Source of the DNA: Selaginella moellendorffii
Taxonomy: Eukaryota > Streptophyta > Lycopodiopsida > Selaginellales > Selaginellaceae
Length of the DNA stretch: 64,000 nucleotides
Direction of reading: 5' to 3'
Assembly: GCF_000143415.4 (NCBI RefSeq)
Contig: NW_003314270.1
Coordinates: 1,044,722-1,108,721 of the forward strand
Position 1 is the first letter of the stretch; each line of letters starts with the position of its first letter. Under the pieces are notes generated by a model that had not been told where the DNA came from, ran no database searches, and worked only from the letters and a program-made list of their open reading frames with translations. Shown here one piece after another: positions 58,825-64,000 of the stretch. The translations under genes and the position numbers were made by a program.

Positions 58825-60291
58825 ATGAATCCTCCAGAGTCTAAAGCCCCTGGAAACGCCATAGCTTTGGACATGAGCGGCGTCGCCAGCGCTCCCAATC
58901 CCGGCGCTCCAGAGAACTCGTAAGTTTCTTCCTTGCTCTTTAGCTCTTCTCCACCGTCGGATCGCTGCAATCGCTCCGCGCCGTCGATCGCGTCCCGGGC
59001 TGAAAGCCGGTCTGGTGCTCGAATCCCGCGCTGGATATCCCACGAGTGTCTTGCTTGCTTCCGTGGCGTGTCCTGATTGGCTGTCTTAGATCTCCTAAGC
59101 CACTTTGCTAGAGCCCTAATTGGAGCTTCCATTTTGCGAGTGACAAGTTTGGTGGATTCGTGGCGCTTTGTTGTTCCAGGGCGAAGGATTTGAAGAGGAA
59201 GGGGGCGGCTATGGCGGTGTCGTGGGGGATTGGCCCAACGCCATTCATTCTCACTGTTCACATCCTCGGCGTCGCTGCGGCGATTCTGGTTTTGATCTGG
59301 AGCATCAGCTACAGGGGAGGTCTCAATTGGAATGCGGTCAATAAGAACCTCGTCTTCAATGTAAGCATCTCTTCTCCGATAAGTCGTCCTCGTTTCTCTT
59401 TGTTTCTTTTGGAATTGAGTGAGAGATGAGTGAGAAAGCATTGGGTTTTTTCGTTTTTTGAGCTTCCTGTCTTCTTGGCATTGATGAGGAATGATCCAGT
59501 GACTTGTTTGGATGGACTGAGTGTCGTAAAAATCCTCTTTTGGTAAGAGGTTTTGGTTCTTTCGATTGATGAACAGTTTTGGATTTGGAACTCACTTTCC
59601 ACCTGCAGATACATCCGGTACTTATGGTCATTGGATTCATTTTCGTCTCCAGTGAGGGTACGCTTCTTTCTTTCCCGACAAAGCCAAAAAACTTAATACT
59701 TTTCCTGTTTTGTCGCAGCTATTCTAGTGTACAAGAGCGTTCCCGGCAGCAAAGTTTACAGGAAGGGCGTCCATCTGAGCTTGCAAGCCGTGGCTTTGGG
59801 CCTGGGGATCTTTGGCATTTGCGCGGCTTTCAAGTACCACAACGAGTCCAAAATCGACAACCTCTACAGCTTACACTCGTGGCTGGGCCTCGGAACCATC
59901 ATCCTCTTCGCCATTCAGGTATACATATCTTTCGTTCTTCCTCGTTTTCTAGCTTCTCATTTGGATCTTTGCATGAAATCCTTGGCAGTGGATAGCAGGA
60001 TTTGTAACTTTCTGGTATCCCGGAGCAGCCGCCAACACGCGACGATCCGTCCTCCCGTGGCACGTTTTTCTCGGCATTTTCATCTACGTTTTAGCCATCG
60101 CCAGTGCGCAGACTGGTGTTCTTGAGAAGGTGACTTTCCTGCAGACCTCCAAGGTCTTTGGCCACTACGACAACGAAGCTTACATCGCAAACTTCACTGC
60201 CCTCGCGGTGCTCTTGCTGGGCGTTTTCACCGTCTTGGGGGCTGTCATTCCCACGGCTTCAGCGGAAGAGGAGTACAGGGCTCTCGAGTGA
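58825..60291 (+). CDS. CYB561: Cytochrome b561, transmembrane ascorbate ferrireductase
   Basis: Five exons: 58825-58919, 59180-59360, 59609-59657, 59719-59918 and 59989-60291, total 275 residues. The family passes electrons from cytosolic ascorbate across the tonoplast or other membranes to monodehydroascorbate or ferric iron through two b haems. Six membrane helices are visible, starting ILTVHILGVAAAILVLIW. The four haem His are in TVHILG, IHPVLM, KGVHLSLQ and YSLHSW, and LPWHVFLG holds the next conserved His. The N-terminal 40 residues before the core are longer than usual and Pro/Ala-rich. An internal Met (MAVSWGIG, exon 2) would give a more typical size and may be an alternative start. 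Confidence 0.93.
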
Positions 60292-60437
60292 AAAAGAATT
60301 ACCGCCTTTTGTACAGAGATATATGTATAGCGAGAATGGATCATCTTTAAACAAAGATATAATTTTCGCGATTGGTGTGTCTGGAAATTACACCAAATTG
60401 TCTAGACCAAGAACATATCTTACGGCTTCATACCTTG

Positions 60438-60942
60438 TTATTGTTCGACTTTGCGTTGTTCTTCCACTCCAGCTCTGGTGAGGACCAAGATTCCCAGAAT
60501 GATAAAGCACGCACCAAGAAACCACTGTCCCAAAGAGAAAAGCGTTGCGTGCTTTGCAAAATGTAACAAAATTTTTCAGCACCCACCTGAGCCGTGAGCT
60601 TTTCCCCAAACAAAAACCAGCCAGCCACTCCCGACAGGAGAAAGTTCGCCGCGAAGTTCACCACGGTGGCTTGCAACGAGGAGAGCATCACTAGACTCTG
60701 GGTGTAGCAGCTCCACATGAGAACATTACTTCCAACTGCTGCGGCATAGCACAAGAGCTTCACTTCGAACGAGATCTACACCGGATAAAGGACAAGAGCT
60801 TGTCAGGATCTCTAAAACCCTCCCTCGCGATTTCTCTTACCGATGGTGAAGCGAGCTTGGCCGCAATAGCAGCCCCGGCGGCGCAGCTCCCAGCCACCAT
60901 CGCCCATATCCAGCCGCGCTTGGATCCTTGAGTTCCAAGCAT
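60438..60942 (-). CDS. TMEM42: TMEM42-like small membrane protein
   Basis: Three coding exons: 60841-60942, 60587-60775 and 60438-60524, total 125 residues. It has four predicted membrane helices: WIWAMVAGSCAAGAAIAAKLA, LLCYAAAVGSNVLMWSCYTQSL, LQATVVNFAANFLLSGVAGWFLFGE and WFLGACFIILGILVLTRAG. The pattern is half of an EamA/drug-metabolite transporter fold and matches human TMEM42, function unknown. The start is uncertain: splice signals upstream (about 60.96-61.10 kb) suggest one or two more exons, and the Met at 60942 is the first one I can place in frame. The stop lies 147 bp from the cytochrome b561 stop; the genes converge. Confidence 0.82.
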
Positions 60943-61153
60943 TCTATAATAAACTCGTAACAAGAACAGAAAAATTGATTCATTCAGTACCTGATTCGCG
61001 ATGGCCTCCGCTTTTCAACAAGAAGCTACACGAAGCACAGTTAGTGAACACACCAAAGCTACAGAATCGAGCTTACTTGGTGCCAGAGTTGCTGGTTCTC
61101 CTGGTATCAAACTTGTGATGTAAAGCCCATATTACATTGATAATTGTAAGAGA

Positions 61154-64000
61154 TTACAACAAGGGGTGCGTTAAGCGCCAGTTTCGATGGGATGAAAACG
61201 ATACATTCTCATACAGTACCTAAAAGCAAGAATTCAAGCAGAGAAACAAAAAATGAACAGATATAAGTACCAGTTTTTGATCATCCCCTCCAGTGCAAAA
61301 GAAATCATCGTCAGAAGATATAGAAACCTGTGAAGTGGAAGATAATATGTAAGCAAAAAAGAGGACGAACGGTTTTGTAAAGACTCGCCGTATTGACACA
61401 TCTGGAATGACTTTGCAAATGACGGAGGCATGGTTCTCCCAGTGTAACATCCCAAAGAGCGACGCTACCATCTCCACTTGCAGTTACCAGGACAGGGGAG
61501 CTGTTAAACCAGCGAGCGTCATTTACTCCTTGGTCCCCAGCATCCACAAAGCTACACACACGAGAAGAGTTGAGAGGTCGCTCACTACCAACAAGTAAGA
61601 AAAAACCTCTTACCCCGCACGCTGACATGTGTTTTCTGCCGTAGGCATTGGCTTTCCATGGCTCAAACAGTGTAACGCCTTTGTAACCCGGGAGCCTGGG
61701 GTGGCTACCGCCAGTGGAGAGCTAACGCAGGGGTCACGGGGCTCCATTGGCATTAACCGTGTGTCCCAAACGATCGCTCTGTTTGCTGTGCAAGATGCCT
61801 GGATATATCTTCCACAGGAACTGTAAGAAACGGAAGTAACCTGGGAAACAAGTTAGATGACCTTGGCTTTGGCTGCAATGGACGGAGAAATACCTCACAA
61901 CGGGGGCCAAGAGGTAGTCTAGAGATGGCACCACAGCTCCGGATATCAAATAAGCCGATTGTTCCATCGCCTGAGCCTGTTGAAAGGAATGCATCAGCAA
62001 AGGCTAGACATATATCTCTGAGTTAATTACCTGTCACCATAACTGTTCCTGCTGGATTAGTCTTTAGGCAAGTTATATACTGTCCCAAAAAAACACGAAT
62101 CAGAAACTCTCAAGATTGGGAAGCAATATTGATTACCATGTCATTTGCTCGAAATCTACAACACTCAAGGAGCGCATCCACGTCCCAGATCTGAACAAGA
62201 CCCGAGCCATTTTGCGACGAGTCACTTCCGCATATCAGTAGGTTGTTGTTACAAAACTCCAGAGCATCCATGGGAGGCAAATCTTCCCTGGAGACAAAAA
62301 AAAAAACCATTACACTTTCAGCATTTCTACTCGAATAAAAGTATAGTTAGCTCACGTACCTGTCCTGTGAGATTAACTCTGATACAAGCGTTCCTCTTAC
62401 CACGTTCCACAAAAGCAGTTGCCGATCGCCTTGACCACCACTTGTTGCCACAAGGCCTGCAAACAACCAAAACAAGATCAGTAAAGCGAGATCCAAGAAC
62501 ATCACGAACAGCAAAACGTTACAGGATTGCGACGGATTAACAGCCATTGCAGATATTTTTTTCTTATGACCAGCCACGTTGTTTTCGTCAGAACCAGGCC
62601 CCAGAGTGTAAAGACACTCAGCAGTTGATGAATCCCATACCTGAATTTGAAAAACAATGTCAATATATACAAGACAAAACGTAGCAAGATACGACCTTCA
62701 CAGTGCTTTCAGCACATGAAACAACTAGAGACCCCTGTGAGGCATACTCCACGGCTTGGACCTGAAATTGATGCACCAAAACAACAATTATAAATAAATA
62801 AACAAATAAAGACAAGAAAATATCACATCCATCGCAAAAGAAGAAGACCGAAAAGAGCCATAAGAATGGAAAAGAAAACCTGGCAATTGTGTCCACTCAA
62901 TGCTTTAGATTTTCCAGTGATCAAGTTATAAATAAGCAGCTCGTTAGGTGCCTGCATTGCACATTAGCGAGGACCACAACCTTGGTAGAAAACAGCTTAC
63001 AGCGTTGCAACCGCAAACAATCTGTGGACTTCCACAAGGATGGAACCTAACATCCAAAACCTTTTGAAGTCCCTCCTGCTGCAAGCAAACCAAGTTAAGA
63101 GAAAATGCATCTTAAAAAAAACTATGATCACGGACTTACAGCAGGTTGCGCAAGAGCCACGCTGGAAGAGTAGGCCGACCAAGTTGGCATCCACGAAGAG
63201 AAGTAACGCTGTCCAAGCTTCACGCCAGGCGCCTTGAATCGCCTCTCAAGAGACCACCAGCCTGCCGAAAGATCACGGGCCTGTTGATTAATCCATGAAG
63301 CTTTTACAGTTCCAACTTTCGCTACCTTGGAAAGCAGCGGTCCACTTCCGGCGGCGGGGACCGATGTCCCTAGATCCACACCCAGAATTCAAGCCTGCCT
63401 CACGATCCCAAACGAGCTTGAGCGTGCTGGATCCTTTGCAACTTTGCATGTCATACTCATCTGTTACACTAAACAGGACCATTTATTCAAAAAGGAGAGA
63501 AAAAAAAATTCGGGCATTGGTCATTCTAAGTACCTGTCGAGGCATGGCTACAAGCCCACACATTAACAGATGGTTCCACTGTGGTCTCGTTCGTCACGGG
63601 CGGGCCATTCGATTGCTCCGAGTCTGAGGAAGCACTTGCTCTCCGGGACCACGAAGTCCTGCTCTTTCGCCTCTTCGTAAGCTTAAGACTTGACGTTCGA
63701 CGCCCGTCCAAGGATCCATTCCCTGCTCGCCGCTGCTCCCTAGCTTTCAAAATGAGATCCCGCAGCTTCACTTGTAACTGACAAAGCCTGCACGCAAAGT
63801 TGTCAGTACCAAGCCCATATAAACACTGCCACATACAGCTCGTATCTCCGTTTCACGACTTCTTTATCCATTGTCCACAGATGGTTGTCTTCGTCGTCAT
63901 CAGCCGGGAACGCCAGGATTCCTGAAAGCACAAGGTTGTCAACCATTCAACATAGAAAAGATGAGCTCCCCACCAGTAGTGTCCGATACGGGTTTGGACC
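61154..64000 (-). CDS. WD40-repeat protein, N-terminus beyond the window
   Basis: Multi-exon gene whose first visible exon (SKPVSDTTG) starts outside the window and whose stop is TAA at 61154-61156. After an acidic FPADDDEDNHLWTMDKEVVKRRYE comes a Lys/Arg- and Ser-rich segment (LILKAREQRRAG, KLTKRRKSRTSWSRR), possibly nuclear. Then come about seven WD repeats: VLDVRFHPCGSP, ALSGHNCQ/VVSCAESTVKVWDSS, AGHKKKISAMAVNP/LLLWNV, MDALEFCNNNLLICGSD/VQIWDVD, VMVTGSGDGTIGLFDIR, VTSVSYSSCGRYIQA/AIVWDTR and VNDARWFNSSPVLVTASGDGSVALWDV. The ring suggests a scaffold; I could not assign it to a named family member. Confidence 0.85.

Noticed and set aside
1-64000. CRISPR arrays, prokaryotic operons, rRNA or tRNA genes
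   Set aside because: The sequence is plant nuclear DNA with spliced genes and LTR elements. I found no spaced direct-repeat array and no tRNA cloverleaf I could support by eye.

Overview
The window looks like nuclear DNA of a land plant, most likely a lycophyte such as Selaginella. The right half (about 34-64 kb) is a compact block of plant genes with very short introns (mostly 45-120 bp) and short intergenic gaps. The families include a methylesterase, a PADRE/DUF4228 protein, a GT77 xylosyltransferase of RGXT type, cytochrome b561 and an ABCB transporter. The left half (1-32.4 kb) is almost entirely LTR-retrotransposon sequence. Species and family names rest on reading the sequence; no database search was run.

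Left half. Degenerate Ty3/gypsy remnants on the + strand lie at about 1.8-4.5 kb and 29.4-32.3 kb. Between them is a nested structure on the - strand. The outer element is a chromovirus (6138-24225) with LTRs of about 915-919 bp, a PBS of initiator-Met type, gag, PR-RT-RNase H, integrase, a chromodomain and a polypurine tract. It is split inside integrase by a complete 8.97-kb element (10580-19550) with 187-bp LTRs and a 5-bp duplication of the target. The 3' LTR of the outer element carries a third insertion, a 1.79-kb solo LTR full of CTCGGACTCCAT-type repeats. Next to the outer element (24.2-29.3 kb) are diverged relatives of its LTR and a 2.4-kb non-coding internal region.

The inner element is the most unusual object here. 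Its polyprotein reads gag - zinc knuckle - protease - RNase H with all four acidic residues - RT - a second, normally placed RNase H that has lost catalytic residues - integrase. The intact RNase H is upstream of RT.

Right half, in order: methylesterase (-), SMG9 (-), PADRE protein (-), eEF1A-type lysine methyltransferase (-) and CutC (+) sharing a 42-bp divergent gap, a DUF7054-type protein (+), FANCJ/BRIP1 helicase (+), a full ABCB transporter (-), RGXT-like xylosyltransferase (+), cytochrome b561 (+), TMEM42-like membrane protein (-) and a WD40 protein (-) that runs off the right edge. Exon joins were read from GT/GC...AG sites plus protein continuity. Several genes have a telo-box (AAACCCTAA-type) just before the start codon, and FANCJ also has an E2F-like site. 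The RGXT gene carries two extra in-frame 15-nt copies of its exon-1 end inside intron 1, each with its own splice sites.
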